Source: Pseudohaliea sp964438205 (GTDB lineage: Bacteria; Pseudomonadota; Gammaproteobacteria; Pseudomonadales; Halieaceae). Taken from it: a stretch of DNA of 64,000 bases. Below the pieces are notes generated by a model. It ran no database searches. It had not been told where the DNA came from and saw nothing but the letters and a program-made list of their open reading frames with translations. Both the position numbers and the translations under genes were made by a program. Below are positions 35,246 through 45,908 of the stretch, piece after piece. The DNA lies in contig CAYTJQ010000012.1 of the NCBI GenBank assembly GCA_964438205.1, positions 1-64,000 of the forward strand, read 5' to 3'. How positions within the stretch are numbered: the first letter of the stretch is position 1; each line of letters opens with the position of its first letter.

Positions 35246-36694
35246 CTAGCCCCGGCCGCGGAGCTCCAGGCGCCGGGCGAATTCGGCCATGATCAGCGCA
35301 TACAGCTCGTCGCCCAGGTAGCGGTCCTCGACGCCGCGCTCGATGCTCGGGTTGTCGTTCACCTCGATGACGTAGACCTGGCCGTCGCGCTCCTTCAAGT
35401 CCACCCCGTACAGGCCGTCGCCGACCACGGCGGCGGCGCGGGTCGCCGCCTGCAGTACCTTCGGCGGCACCTCGAAGGTCGGCAGCGTATCGAAGCCGCC
35501 CGAACTGTCCCGGCGCCGGCCGTGGTGATAGATCTGCCAGTGGTTGCGCGCCATGTGGTAGCGGCAGGCGTAGATGGGCCGGCCCGCCAGCATGCCGATG
35601 CGCCAGTCGAAGGCGGTGAAGCAGTAGGCCTGGGCCAGCACCAGGGTGGTCTCCGCCAGCAGTTCGCCGAGGCGCTGGCGCAGCTCCGGGCGGTCGTGGA
35701 TCCGGAAAACGCCGCGGGAGAAGGAGCCCTCGGGCAGCTTCAGCACCACCGGGTAGCCGAGCGCGGCCTCGATGCGGTCCAGTTCACTCTCCGTCGCGGC
35801 GCCCACCACCAGCGTGGGCAGTGCGGGCACGCCCTGGTAGCTGAAGGCGTCGTGCAGGAAAATCTTGTTGCAGCAGCGCAGGATGGAGCGCGGATCGTCC
35901 ATGACCACGAGCCCCTCGCGCTCCGCCCGACGCGCCAGCCGGTAGCTGGGGTGGTCGATGGCCGTCGTCTCGCGGATGAACAGGGCGTCGTAGCGGCTGA
36001 TCGGGTCCGCCTGCTCGTGGGTGATGGTTTCCGCGCGGATGCCCACTGCCGCCGCGGCGGCGATGAAGCGGCGCAGCGCCCCGGCGTCGCTCGGCGGGCT
36101 GCTCTCCGCCGGGTCCGTGAGAATGGCCATTTCCCAGCGCAGCCGCTTGTCCGCCGGCGGGGCGCGCCAGACCCGGCTGGTGAACCGCTCCAGGGCAGCC
36201 AGGCACCGCCCGCGTTCTTCGTCCCCCAGGCTGGCGAAGCTGCCGCGGCCGATGCGCACCGCGCCGCTGTCCTCGCGGCGCAGGGTGAGGATCGGCGACG
36301 GGTAGCGTCGAAAAGCCTGCCGGACGACGCCCTGCCAGGCGGCGTCGCCGCACTGGCCGAAGAACACGAGCGCGCTGTCCCCGGGCGCCTCGCTCACCTG
36401 GCGGGCATCCTTGCCGGCGGGCAGCAGCAGCGGCCCGGGCTCGTCGTCGCGCTGACGCAGGTCGTTGATGGTCTCGACGCTCGGCAGGGCGGCGTGCTGC
36501 CGCGCCTCGGCGAGGAGGGAGCAGTAGTAGCCGCGACTCAGGTACCGGGCCGTATCGCAGAGGTTGATCAGTCGCGTCGGGGGCTCCCCGGCGCGGGGGT
36601 AGTCCTCCAGGTAGGCCTGGAAGGTGAGCCAATGGTCGCCGGCATCGGCCGGGAGGCAGCTGTCATCGTCGACAACGATGAGGGTCTTGCGCAT
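35246..36694 (-). CDS. RimK-like ATP-grasp ligase with N-terminal RLAN domain
   Basis: 482 aa. Residues 1-190 are the domain found in front of some RimK-like enzymes (TLIVVDDDSCLP, RLINLCDTARYLSRGYYCSLLAEAR, VFFGQC). Then an ATP-grasp fold follows with DALFIRETTAIDHPSYRLAR, CNKIFLHDAFSYQGVPALPTLVV, YPVVLKLPEGSFSRGVF, and the metal-binding end GLYGVDLKERDGQVYVIEVNDNPSIERGVED. It should form an amide or peptide bond at the cost of ATP; RimK itself adds glutamates to ribosomal protein S6. The target here is unknown. Confidence 0.9.
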   Translation of the reverse strand: MRKTLIVVDDDSCLPADAGDHWLTFQAYLEDYPRAGEPPTRLINLCDTARYLSRGYYCSLLAEARQHAALPSVETINDLRQRDDEPGPLLLPAGKDARQVSEAPGDSALVFFGQCGDAAWQGVVRQAFRRYPSPILTLRREDSGAVRIGRGSFASLGDEERGRCLAALERFTSRVWRAPPADKRLRWEMAILTDPAESSPPSDAGALRRFIAAAAAVGIRAETITHEQADPISRYDALFIRETTAIDHPSYRLARRAEREGLVVMDDPRSILRCCNKIFLHDAFSYQGVPALPTLVVGAATESELDRIEAALGYPVVLKLPEGSFSRGVFRIHDRPELRQRLGELLAETTLVLAQAYCFTAFDWRIGMLAGRPIYACRYHMARNHWQIYHHGRRRDSSGGFDTLPTFEVPPKVLQAATRAAAVVGDGLYGVDLKERDGQVYVIEVNDNPSIERGVEDRYLGDELYALIMAEFARRLELRGRG

Positions 36695-36824
36695 GTGCGA
36701 GTCTTCCGGGGCGTTGCGCTCGCCAGCGTGGCGGCGCGGCCTTGCGCCCTGCGCAGGCTAAGTAGCACAGGCACCGGTCCGCGACAAATGGTATTTTTGC
36801 GGGGGAAGGCCGGGGAGGAACAAG

Positions 36825-37802
36825 ATGGACGATTGGCCGGCGGGTGTGATCCACGCCCTGCAGCTGGACGGTGCCGGCGGCGCCCGGGAAGTTCCCTGGG
36901 ACGAGGTCCTGGCCTGGCGCCCCGGGAGCGGTTGCCTCTGGGTGCACCTGCGCCTGGACGAGCCTTCGACCCGCGCGTACCTGGAGACGCATAGCGGCCT
37001 CATCGACATCGCCATCGACGGGTTGCTCATGGAGGAGACGCGGCCCCGGGTGCTCACGCGGGCCGACAAGCTCCTGCTCACGGTGCGCGGCATCAACCTG
37101 AACCCGGGAGAGAGCCCCGAGGACATGGTTTCCCTGCGCCTCTGGAGTGACGGGGAGCGGGTGATCACCGTGCGCCGCCGCCGGCTGCAGTCCACGGAAG
37201 ACATGCTCGACGGGCTTCGTGCCGGCGACGGTCCCGGGTCGGCCCCGGCGCTGCTCGTGGCCTGGCTCGACCGCCTCGTCCAGCGCATGAGCGACAGCAT
37301 CGAGGGTTTCGAGGATGCGGTGCTCGGCCTCGAGGAGGACCTGCTCCTCAACGAGACGTCCTCGCTGCGCTCGACGCTCGCGAGCCTGCGCAAGCGCACC
37401 ATCGCCATCCGCCGCTACCTGGCCCCCCAGCGCGAGGCCCTGGCCCGGCTGGCGACGGAGCCGCTGCCGTGGATCGGCGAGCTCGACCGGCTGCGCCTGC
37501 GCGAGATCGCCGACCGCCAGGTGCGCCTGGTCGAGGCGATCGATGAGGCCCGCGAGCGCGCCGCGGTCGCGCACGACGAGCTCGCCGCGCGCCTGTCGGA
37601 ACAGCTCAATGCCCGCATGTACCTGCTGTCCCTGGTTGCGGCACTGTTCCTGCCGCTCGGCTTCTTCACCGGCCTGATGGGCATCAACGTCGGCGGTATG
37701 CCCGGCGTGGATAACGAGAACGCCTTCTGGGTCGTCGCCGGAGGCTGCTTCGCGGCGGCGATGCTGGTGCTCCTGGCCTTCCGCCTTCGGCGCTGGTTTT
37801 GA
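36825..37802 (+). CDS. zntB: CorA-family transporter, ZntB-like
   Basis: 325 aa. A long cytoplasmic N-terminal domain (DDWPAGVIHALQLDG, LWVHLRLDEPSTRAYL, ARMYLL helix) ends in two membrane helices around the signature GINVGGMPGV, which replaces the GMN of CorA in the ZntB branch with a GxN form, and a basic C-terminus RLRRWF. ZntB carries Zn2+ and other divalent cations coupled to protons. Starts at ATG 36825 with ggggagg upstream; a rhodanese gene follows after 66 bp. Confidence 0.88.
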   Translation: MDDWPAGVIHALQLDGAGGAREVPWDEVLAWRPGSGCLWVHLRLDEPSTRAYLETHSGLIDIAIDGLLMEETRPRVLTRADKLLLTVRGINLNPGESPEDMVSLRLWSDGERVITVRRRRLQSTEDMLDGLRAGDGPGSAPALLVAWLDRLVQRMSDSIEGFEDAVLGLEEDLLLNETSSLRSTLASLRKRTIAIRRYLAPQREALARLATEPLPWIGELDRLRLREIADRQVRLVEAIDEARERAAVAHDELAARLSEQLNARMYLLSLVAALFLPLGFFTGLMGINVGGMPGVDNENAFWVVAGGCFAAAMLVLLAFRLRRWF

Positions 37803-37868
37803 CCGGGATCATCCGGCTGCGCCGGCGCTGCGCTAGACTAGGGGGGTTTTCCCTGACAGGAGCGAGCC

Positions 37869-38249
37869 GTGAAGAACTCCCACGACCTCGTCGCCGACGC
37901 GAAGGCGAAGATCCACGAGGTGACCCCTGACGAGGCCGAGGCGTCCCTCGGCGACATCGACCTGCTCATCGACGTGCGCGAACCGGAGGAATTCCGGGAG
38001 GACCATCTGCCCGGCGCCGTGAACATCCCGCGGGGACTGCTCGAGTTCAAGCTCAGCGCCGACCCGGCCCTGGAAGACCGCAGCCGGCGCGTGCTGGTCT
38101 ACTGCAAGACCAGCGGCCGGGCCGCCCTGTCGGCGGTCGCCATGCAGGAGATGGGCTACCTCCACGTGGCCTCCATTGCCGGCGGTATCGACGCCTGGCG
38201 GGAGGCGGGCAAGGCACTGGTGAAACCCGCGCTGCCGGATTTCGAATAG
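37869..38249 (+). CDS. Single-domain rhodanese-like protein
   Basis: 126 aa. Rhodanese domain with IDLLIDVREPEEFREDHLPGAVNIPRG and active-site loop VYCKTSGRAA (nucleophilic Cys), then SIAGGIDAWREAG. Cytoplasmic sulfurtransferase of undefined donor and acceptor. GTG start at 37869, with aggagcg upstream. Confidence 0.9.
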   Translation: MKNSHDLVADAKAKIHEVTPDEAEASLGDIDLLIDVREPEEFREDHLPGAVNIPRGLLEFKLSADPALEDRSRRVLVYCKTSGRAALSAVAMQEMGYLHVASIAGGIDAWREAGKALVKPALPDFE

Positions 38250-38278
38250 GCCGCTCAAGCAGGCCTCGGGACAGGGCT

Positions 38279-39043
38279 TCAACCGGAGAGGAGTACGTCC
38301 TCGCAGATCGCGCGCACGTCGTGTGCCTGCCCGCCCTCCTCGAGGGTGAGGTAGAGGGTGATCAGGTAGAAGCCGACCCAGACGAAATCGCTGTGCAGCG
38401 TGTAGTCGTGGGCCAGGAAAAAGTCGAAGAGCTCGTCGAAGGATGCCTTGAAGCTGTCGATGGCGAAGCGCTGCCGCGACTGGCTGATGCCGAAGTGCTG
38501 CCGCAGCAGGCCGAAGAGCTCGTCGCGGGCCGCGTCGGGCAGCCCTTCCTGGAGCATGCCGGTGGCCAGGAGGGCGCGTTCCAGCAGGGCCTCGTCGCCG
38601 CTGTAGAAGCCGCGGTAGATATCGGCCATGCCCTCCCGGAACGCGGGCCGCAGCTGCATCCAGAGCCCGTTCGGGGCGAACACCAGTGCCTGGCCATCCA
38701 CCGCCAGGCGCTGGCTGCGCAGGTCCAGGAAGAGGCCGTCCTCGTTGAGCCACTGCGCGAAATAGAGCCGCAGCAAGTCATCGCCGCAGCGCTTGCGCAC
38801 CCGCGGTCCGTCCACCGCTGAGAGCGGGCGGAGGCCGTCCAGGCTCTCGGCCAGCACGACCGCCGGGTCGCTGCCCGCCAGCCCCTCGCGCAGTTTGTCC
38901 ACGCCCGAGCCGCTCACGAAGCGCCAGCTCACGGCGCGCAGGCTGCCCAGCAGGGGCTTCCACTCGATCGCATCCCAGCCCCGGGCCGGTACGAAGCGGG
39001 CGAGCTGGCGCAGGTCCTCCGGAACGAAGCGGGGCAGCTGCAC
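38279..39043 (-). CDS. Unknown protein downstream of fumC
   Basis: 254 aa, no signal peptide or clear membrane segment. I do not recognise a family with certainty. The stretch LFLDLRSQRLAVDGQALVFAPNGLWMQLRPAFREGMADIYRGFYSGDEALLERALL-like order (residues about 100-165) weakly recalls the C-terminal helices of UbiB/ABC1 kinases, but kinase motifs are absent. It starts 3 bp after the fumC stop and is surely co-transcribed with it. Confidence 0.6.
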   Translation of the reverse strand: MQLPRFVPEDLRQLARFVPARGWDAIEWKPLLGSLRAVSWRFVSGSGVDKLREGLAGSDPAVVLAESLDGLRPLSAVDGPRVRKRCGDDLLRLYFAQWLNEDGLFLDLRSQRLAVDGQALVFAPNGLWMQLRPAFREGMADIYRGFYSGDEALLERALLATGMLQEGLPDAARDELFGLLRQHFGISQSRQRFAIDSFKASFDELFDFFLAHDYTLHSDFVWVGFYLITLYLTLEEGGQAHDVRAICEDVLLSG

Positions 39044-39046
39044 GGC

Positions 39047-40446
<1,400 letters not shown>

Positions 40447-40450
<4 letters not shown>

Positions 40451-40881
40451 AGCCGCTGGTCGCCGAGAACCCGCCGCAGGGCGTGCTGGAAGGTCTGCAT
40501 CAGTGCCGCGGTGGAAATGCCGACCATGAGAATGCCATTGATGGCCTCGAGGGGGCCGAGGAGCGCGTGCCGTTCGGACATGACGATATCTCCGTAGCCG
40601 AGGGTCGCGAAGTTCACCGCCGAATGGTAGACGGCCCTCGAGAGTTCGTCGAACTCGCCGATAAAGAGGAACAGCGCCGCCCAGGCGGCGACCTGGGCGA
40701 GGTTGCCGAAGATCAGGATCAGCATCACGACGGTGAGGACCTTGAGCGCCGAGCCCAGCGCGTGGTCGCGGATGTTGGCCTGCCGGTTGACGTAGAAGCG
40801 CAGGGCGAAGACGACGAGCGTCGACTGGAGGATGAGGCAGACGGCCATGACAGGCACGCCGAGGAGCAGGTTCAGGAGCAC
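40447..40881 (-). CDS. Small two-pore-helix potassium channel-like protein
   Basis: 144 aa from the GTG at 40881 (ggagg 7 bp upstream). Hydrophobic segments at about 5-28, 45-75 and 108-130 surround a pore loop with the selectivity-filter signature TLGYGDIV (residues 93-100), as in Ion_trans_2 proteins. No RCK or other ligand domain follows. It overlaps the FUSC gene by 10 bp and fumC by 4 bp. Prediction: K+ channel of the inner membrane; its link to the efflux pump is unexplained. Confidence 0.82.
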
Positions 40882-41915
40882 GGCACGGCCTCCGGGGTAC
40901 GGGTGGGCGCGGTGCGGCGCCGTTCGCGCCAGCGTTCCAGCGCGGCCATGGCCAGTATGGCGTAGCCGGTGACGCCGATAAATAGCGCCATGCGCAGGGC
41001 GAAGGCCTGGTAGACGTCCTTGCCGGCGGCGCTGTCCTGTACCGCTGCGCCGAGCAGGATGAGCAGCGTGACCAGGGCGTTCACCCACCAGGACGGACCG
41101 TGGCGGGTCGGCGCCAGCCCGTAGAGGCGGTAGCCCGTGTAGCCAGCGAAGACTGCCGTCCAGAGCGTGAAAAACCACAGGGTCGGGGCGAGGCCGAGAA
41201 GCAGCCAGAACAGCACGGCGCCGGCGCCGCCGGCAAGGGTCGAGGAGAGCAGCTCCCGCGTGGCCGTTCGCGCGCTCGTGGCAGAGGCCTCCCGCGACAG
41301 GAGCAGTGACTTCATGGCCACGGGCAGGTAGAGGGTCGGGTCGAGGAGCAGCAGAGCGACCGGCGGCACCATGAACAGCGTGGCGCGCAGGGCGATCCAC
41401 TGGCTGTCGGCGAGTGCCGGGGCCGGCGGCGGTGCCGGGGCCGGGCCGGTGGCAGGGAAGAGCGCGAAGGCGATGAGCTGGCAGAGCAGGGCGACACCCA
41501 TGGCCAGTACCATGGCCCGGATGAGCGTGGCGGCGAGGCCCGGGTCAACCGCGGCGATGGCCGGGATGACCGCGCAGCCGATGGCGAGCAGCGCGCCGGC
41601 CGGTGCCTTGCCCTCGCTGGTGGCGATGCGGGTGCTCAAGTAAATGCCCACGGCCATGAGTGTCAGGCCGGTCACCGGGTAGGTGCTGGCGAGGGGGCCG
41701 AGGAGCACGCCGATGCCGAGGGTCAGCGCGACGGCCAGCAGCATGGCGACGATGCGCTTCGTCCCGGGCGGCTCGCTGGCGCCGCTGGTCAGGAACACGG
41801 CGAAGAGCGCGGCGAGGAAGGGCAGCGGCAGGGCCAGGCCGTAGCCGGCCGCGATGGCGAGGGCGGTTGCCGCGGCGAGGCGGTGGCTGCGGCGGCGGGC
41901 CTCGAGCGGAGCCAT
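40872..41915 (-). CDS. FUSC-like inner-membrane efflux component (DUF2955/AaeB-like)
   Basis: 347 aa, about ten hydrophobic segments in two sets (about 12-165 and 190-335) with a cytoplasmic break near 155-175, as in the fusaric-acid-resistance/aromatic-acid exporter superfamily but shorter than AaeB. ATG 41915 overlaps the HlyD stop (TGATG). With the HlyD and outer-membrane partners it should form a three-part pump. Confidence 0.82.
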   Translation of the reverse strand: MAPLEARRRSHRLAAATALAIAAGYGLALPLPFLAALFAVFLTSGASEPPGTKRIVAMLLAVALTLGIGVLLGPLASTYPVTGLTLMAVGIYLSTRIATSEGKAPAGALLAIGCAVIPAIAAVDPGLAATLIRAMVLAMGVALLCQLIAFALFPATGPAPAPPPAPALADSQWIALRATLFMVPPVALLLLDPTLYLPVAMKSLLLSREASATSARTATRELLSSTLAGGAGAVLFWLLLGLAPTLWFFTLWTAVFAGYTGYRLYGLAPTRHGPSWWVNALVTLLILLGAAVQDSAAGKDVYQAFALRMALFIGVTGYAILAMAALERWRERRRTAPTRTPEAVPCS

Positions 41916-43051
41916 CAGTAGGCGTAGGACAGCAGGCTGGCGAGGCGGATGTAGAGCTTCCCGAGCAGTGCGAGCAGCCCCGAGCCCTCGCCGTAGGCGA
42001 TCACCGAGGCCTGGCCGCCGACCAGGAGTCGAGCACGGAATTCCGCCGGCAGCGGCTCGTCGAAGGCCACCTGCACCGGGAAGCGCTGCGCCGGGCGCAG
42101 CCAGTCCCGGCTCGAGCGCACCGTGGGCAGGTTGCCGGCCTGTGTATCGCGGCTGCCGCTGACGCCGCGGCCGATGCCGCGGATGCGCCCGGAGTAGACG
42201 CGCCCGGGCAGCACGTCGAGGACGATGTCCACCGGCGTGCCCGGCGCCAGGTGGCCGAGGTTGTTCTCGGTGAAGGCGGCGTCGATCCACAGGTCGTTGA
42301 GGGCGATGAGCGTGAGCACCGGGCTGCCGGTGCCGGCGAACTGCCCGACCTCGGTCCGCAGAGCCGTCACGAAGCCGTCGCTCTCGGCGACCACGGTGGT
42401 GTTGGCGAGGTCGAGTTCCGCCTTCGCGACCCGGGCCCGGGCGGCCGCGAGCTGGGTGTTGTCGTCGCCCGGGCCGCCCATGGCGTCGATGGCGCGCTGG
42501 ATCTCGGACTCGGCAGCGGCCACCTGGGCCCGCGCTGCCTCGAGGCTGGCCTCGGAGATCTCGAGCCGGCGCAGGGAAATGGTACCCGGGTCCTCCTCGC
42601 GCAGCCGCCGGAGCCGGCGCGTGTCCTTCTCGGCCTTCTCCCGGTTGGCCTCGGCGGCGCGCAGGTTGGCCCGGGCGGTGGTGACCGCCGCCTCGCCGGC
42701 GCGCACCTGCTGGCGCACGTTGGCGAGGTCGGCCCGCGCGCCCTCGGCGGCGATTGCGTACTGGCTGTCGTCGATGCGGAAGAGCGGCTGCCCCTCGCTC
42801 ACGCGTTCGTTGTTGCCGACGAGGACGGCGGTCACCTTGCCGGCGACCTTGGGGGCGACCCCGACCACGTAGGCCTCCACCCGCGCCTGGCTGGTGTAGG
42901 GCGTGTAGCGGTGCGCCAGCAGGTACCAGCCCAGGCTCAGGACGATAAAGGCGAGAAACAGCAGGCCGCCGCGGCGCCCGGCCGGGGGCGGGGCCTGCTC
43001 CCGGGGCTCTTCGGGGGGCGCTTCCGGCGCCGGCGTGTCGGGCTCGGTCAT
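41915..43051 (-). CDS. HlyD/EmrA-type membrane fusion protein
   Basis: 378 aa. One N-terminal membrane helix (GGLLFLAFIVLSLGWYLLAHRY, about 29-48), lipoyl-like halves (VEAYVVGVAPKVAGKVTAVLVGNNERVSEGQPLFRIDD and TTVVAESDGFVTALRTEVGQFAG) on either side of a long coiled coil (about 100-215), and a beta-barrel domain with LIALNDLWIDAAFTENNLGHLAPG. It bridges the inner-membrane pump and the outer-membrane channel. Confidence 0.9.
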   Translation of the reverse strand: MTEPDTPAPEAPPEEPREQAPPPAGRRGGLLFLAFIVLSLGWYLLAHRYTPYTSQARVEAYVVGVAPKVAGKVTAVLVGNNERVSEGQPLFRIDDSQYAIAAEGARADLANVRQQVRAGEAAVTTARANLRAAEANREKAEKDTRRLRRLREEDPGTISLRRLEISEASLEAARAQVAAAESEIQRAIDAMGGPGDDNTQLAAARARVAKAELDLANTTVVAESDGFVTALRTEVGQFAGTGSPVLTLIALNDLWIDAAFTENNLGHLAPGTPVDIVLDVLPGRVYSGRIRGIGRGVSGSRDTQAGNLPTVRSSRDWLRPAQRFPVQVAFDEPLPAEFRARLLVGGQASVIAYGEGSGLLALLGKLYIRLASLLSYAY

Positions 43052-43060
43052 GGCGTCATC

Positions 43061-44584
43061 CTATTCATGGTGGTGCGGCGGGTCTGCCGGCGCCGCGTCG
43101 AGGAGGGCGTCCCAGGCACCGCGGGCACGCAGCTGCTCCCGGGTTTCGCGGGGCAGCAGGGTCTCGGCCGTGGCGGGTTCCCAGCCGCCGCCGAGGGCGG
43201 CGTAGAGCTGGATGACCGCCTGCAGGTGATCGCCCTGGTTACCGATGGCGCGGTCCGCCTGGGCGGCCAGGGCGCGCTGCGCGTCGAGGACCCGCTGGAA
43301 ACCGGAGTAGCCCTCCTGGTAGCGGCGGGTGGCCAGGTCGAGGGCGCGCTCGGCGGCGTCGAGGGAGGCATCGAGGTCCCCCTGGCGCTCGGCGGTCTTG
43401 ACGACCTGCACCGCCGCGTCGTCGATTTCCCGGGCCGCCGTGAGCACCGCCGCCCGGTACCCCTCCAGGGCCTGCTGCAGCCGCGCATCCTCCACGCGTA
43501 CCGCGTTCTCGAGGCGCCCGTAGTTGAGGATGTTCCAACGCAGCGTAGGCCCCGCGGCGAGCACCGTGCGGTCCGGCGAGAGCGCGAGGGAACTGCCCGA
43601 CCAGCCGATGCTGCCGGCGAGGCCGATGGCCGGGTAGAGATCCGCTGCGGCGATACCGATGCGCGCGCTCTGGGCGGCGGCCTGCCAGGCGGCCGTGCGC
43701 ACATCCGGGCGCCGGGCCAGGAGTCGCGCCGGCAGCGCCGGGATGGCCTCCGGGGCGACGGCCGGCAGGCTGTCGTCGATGGCCTCGAGGCCGGGAATGT
43801 CGCCCGGCGGGCGGCCGAGGAGCGCGGCCAGCGCGTTGCGCTGGCGGGCGAGGGCAATCTCCAGGCTGGGTATGCCGGCCCGGGTGCCCAGGTACTGCAC
43901 CTTGGCCTGCTGCAGGTCGAGCTCGGCGGTCTGTCCCTCGTCGTAGAGACGCGTCGTGATTTCCAGGCTGCGCGCCTGCACCTTGACATTCTGCCGGGCT
44001 ACGCGGATCCGGCGGAGCGTGGTCTTGTAGCCGTAGTAGCGCGCGGCGACCTCCGCCGTCAGCAGTAGCTGGGCATCGCGCTGGGCGGTGATCGAGGCGA
44101 AGCTCGCCGCCTCCGCCGACTCCACGGCGCGGCGGAAGCGGCCCCAGAAGTCGAGCTCCCAGGCCAGGGAAAGCCCGAGGCTGGCGCTGGTGTCGCTGCG
44201 GTCCGGGGCGAGGCCGGAACTGTCGTCGACCCCGGCGATCGAGGCGCTGCCCTCGATGCGCTGGACCTGCGGATAGCGGCTGCCGCTGGCGATCCCCAGG
44301 GCGGCGCGGGCCTCGAGGACGCGCAGGCCCGCCGTGCGCAGCCCCGGGTTGTCGCTGTGGGCGAGGGCGAGTAGCGACGCCAGCTGCGGATCCTCGAAAC
44401 GGGTCCACCAGCGGGCCAGGCTGTCCTCGAAGGCGGGGTCGCTGCCGTCGACCTGCCCGTAGAGCGACGGCTGCCAGGCCGCCAGCCAGTCGACCTCGGG
44501 CTCCCGGAAGTCCGGGCCCAGCGGTGCGCAGGCGGCACCGGTTGCCAGTGCCAGCGCGAGCGTCAACGGTCGGGCGGCACGCAT
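43061..44584 (-). CDS. Outer-membrane efflux lipoprotein (NodT/OprM family)
   Basis: 507 aa. Lipoprotein signal with lipobox ALATGAAC (lipidated Cys about residue 19) followed by APLGPDFREPEVDWLAAW. The two repeated OEP domains include the family landmarks LAWELDFWGRFRRAVESAEA, ARRPDVRTAAWQAAAQSARIGIAAADLYPAIGLAGS and RYQEGYSGFQRVLDAQRAL. Trimer channel through the outer membrane. It is the first gene of the pump, 10 bp after the upstream transporter's stop. Confidence 0.92.
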   Translation of the reverse strand: MRAARPLTLALALATGAACAPLGPDFREPEVDWLAAWQPSLYGQVDGSDPAFEDSLARWWTRFEDPQLASLLALAHSDNPGLRTAGLRVLEARAALGIASGSRYPQVQRIEGSASIAGVDDSSGLAPDRSDTSASLGLSLAWELDFWGRFRRAVESAEAASFASITAQRDAQLLLTAEVAARYYGYKTTLRRIRVARQNVKVQARSLEITTRLYDEGQTAELDLQQAKVQYLGTRAGIPSLEIALARQRNALAALLGRPPGDIPGLEAIDDSLPAVAPEAIPALPARLLARRPDVRTAAWQAAAQSARIGIAAADLYPAIGLAGSIGWSGSSLALSPDRTVLAAGPTLRWNILNYGRLENAVRVEDARLQQALEGYRAAVLTAAREIDDAAVQVVKTAERQGDLDASLDAAERALDLATRRYQEGYSGFQRVLDAQRALAAQADRAIGNQGDHLQAVIQLYAALGGGWEPATAETLLPRETREQLRARGAWDALLDAAPADPPHHHE

Positions 44585-44594
44585 GGGTGGGGCT

Positions 44595-45731
44595 TCAGGC
44601 GCCGTCCTGCCCGGTTCCCGCTGCCGGCTCGGGCTCGGGCTCGGGCTCGTGCTGGGGCTGGGCAGTGCTGCCCGGAACCCCCCGGTCGACCCAGGCCATC
44701 AGCAGCTGGTAGCCCATGGCGAGCAGGACGGCGCCGGTGAACAGTCCCATGAGGCCGCTGCTGACCATGCCGCCCAGGGCGCCGAGCAGGATGACCGGCA
44801 TGGGCGCATCGACACCGCGGCCCAGCAGCAGCGGCTTGAGGACGTTGTCCGCGAGCCCCGCCAGGAAAAAGTAGATCGTGAAAACAGTGTTGGCGACCGT
44901 GCCGTGGTCGCTGCCGACCCAGAGCCAGGCGATGGCCGGCAGGGTGAAGATGATCGCGGGGATCTGCACGATGCCCAGGATCAGCGCCGCCAGGGCGAGC
45001 AGCCCGGCAGCGGGCACGTCCGCGAGCAGGAAACCCACGCCGAACAGCACGGCCTGGATGAAGGCGACCCCGACAACGCCGGCCGCCACCGAGCGGGTGG
45101 TGGCCACCGTCAGGGCGTGCAGCCGCATGCCGCGTTCCTCACCGGCGGCCCGGCAGCAGAGTCGTTGCAGCGCGCCGGTGCCGCTGTCGGCGTACGCCAT
45201 CATGACGCCGGCGATGATGAAGGCGCCGGTGAAGAACAGCAGCGTTGCCACGGAGCTGCCGGCCGCGCCCATGGCCCAGCGCGTGATACTGCGCAGCTGT
45301 TCGCGGTGCTCGTCGAGGAAGTCGGAGAAATCGGCGGCGGCCTCGGTCCAGGCGGCATGGAGTTCCGGCCCGACCACGGGCCATCCGGCGACCGCATCCC
45401 GCGGCGGCGGCACCGCCAGGGTGCCCGCCTCGAACGCGCGGTAGCCGCTGACCACGTCGCCGGCGAGAGAGGTCGTCAGGAGCACCGTCGGGGTGCCGAT
45501 GAGGGCGAGAACGGCCACTACGAGGAGCGTGGCGGCACGTCCCCGGCTGCCGCCGACGGCGCCGGCGAGGCGCCGGTTCAGCGGGTTCAGGGTGACCGCG
45601 AGGATCAGCGCCCAGAGCAGCAGGTTGGCGAAGGGCGACAGGATGCGGGCGCAGGCGAAGGCGAGGAGGGCGAGCAGTGCAACCTGCACAACGGTTTCGA
45701 TGACCGGACCGCCGCGGTGCTCCGTGGTCAT
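44595..45731 (-). CDS. AI-2E family transporter
   Basis: 378 aa, about eight membrane segments in the PerM/YdiK pattern: the N-terminal LLLWALILAVTLNPLNRRL block, a periplasmic loop (about 85-150), and the conserved GVVGVAFIQAVLFGVGFLLADVPAAGLLALAALILGIVQIPAI and PLLLGRGVDAPMPVILLGALGGM blocks. Members export diverse small molecules or ions; the name does not prove autoinducer transport. The C-terminus is an Glu/Pro repeat (EPEPEPEP). ATG 45731 chosen with gggagc upstream. Probably heads the long unit down to 38.3 kb. Confidence 0.87.
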   Translation of the reverse strand: MTTEHRGGPVIETVVQVALLALLAFACARILSPFANLLLWALILAVTLNPLNRRLAGAVGGSRGRAATLLVVAVLALIGTPTVLLTTSLAGDVVSGYRAFEAGTLAVPPPRDAVAGWPVVGPELHAAWTEAAADFSDFLDEHREQLRSITRWAMGAAGSSVATLLFFTGAFIIAGVMMAYADSGTGALQRLCCRAAGEERGMRLHALTVATTRSVAAGVVGVAFIQAVLFGVGFLLADVPAAGLLALAALILGIVQIPAIIFTLPAIAWLWVGSDHGTVANTVFTIYFFLAGLADNVLKPLLLGRGVDAPMPVILLGALGGMVSSGLMGLFTGAVLLAMGYQLLMAWVDRGVPGSTAQPQHEPEPEPEPAAGTGQDGA

Positions 45732-45908
45732 GGTGTGCTCCCCTGTCCTGGTTGCTGATCCCCGGGCCGCGGGCGGCGCGGCGCTGTGCCCCGGGGGATA
45801 GTAGCACGGCACCGGGGCGCGGTTTCCCGCGCCCCGCGGCGTCTGTTAGGGTGACCAGATGCCTGGTAATGACGCCGGGTCCACAGCCAATCCCGGAGGA
45901 GGCAAAGC

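Noticed and set aside
40882..41400. Upstream extension of the ion-channel frame
   Set aside because: That part overlaps the FUSC gene in another frame and shows shadow composition; the GTG at 40881 with ggagg upstream is the better start.
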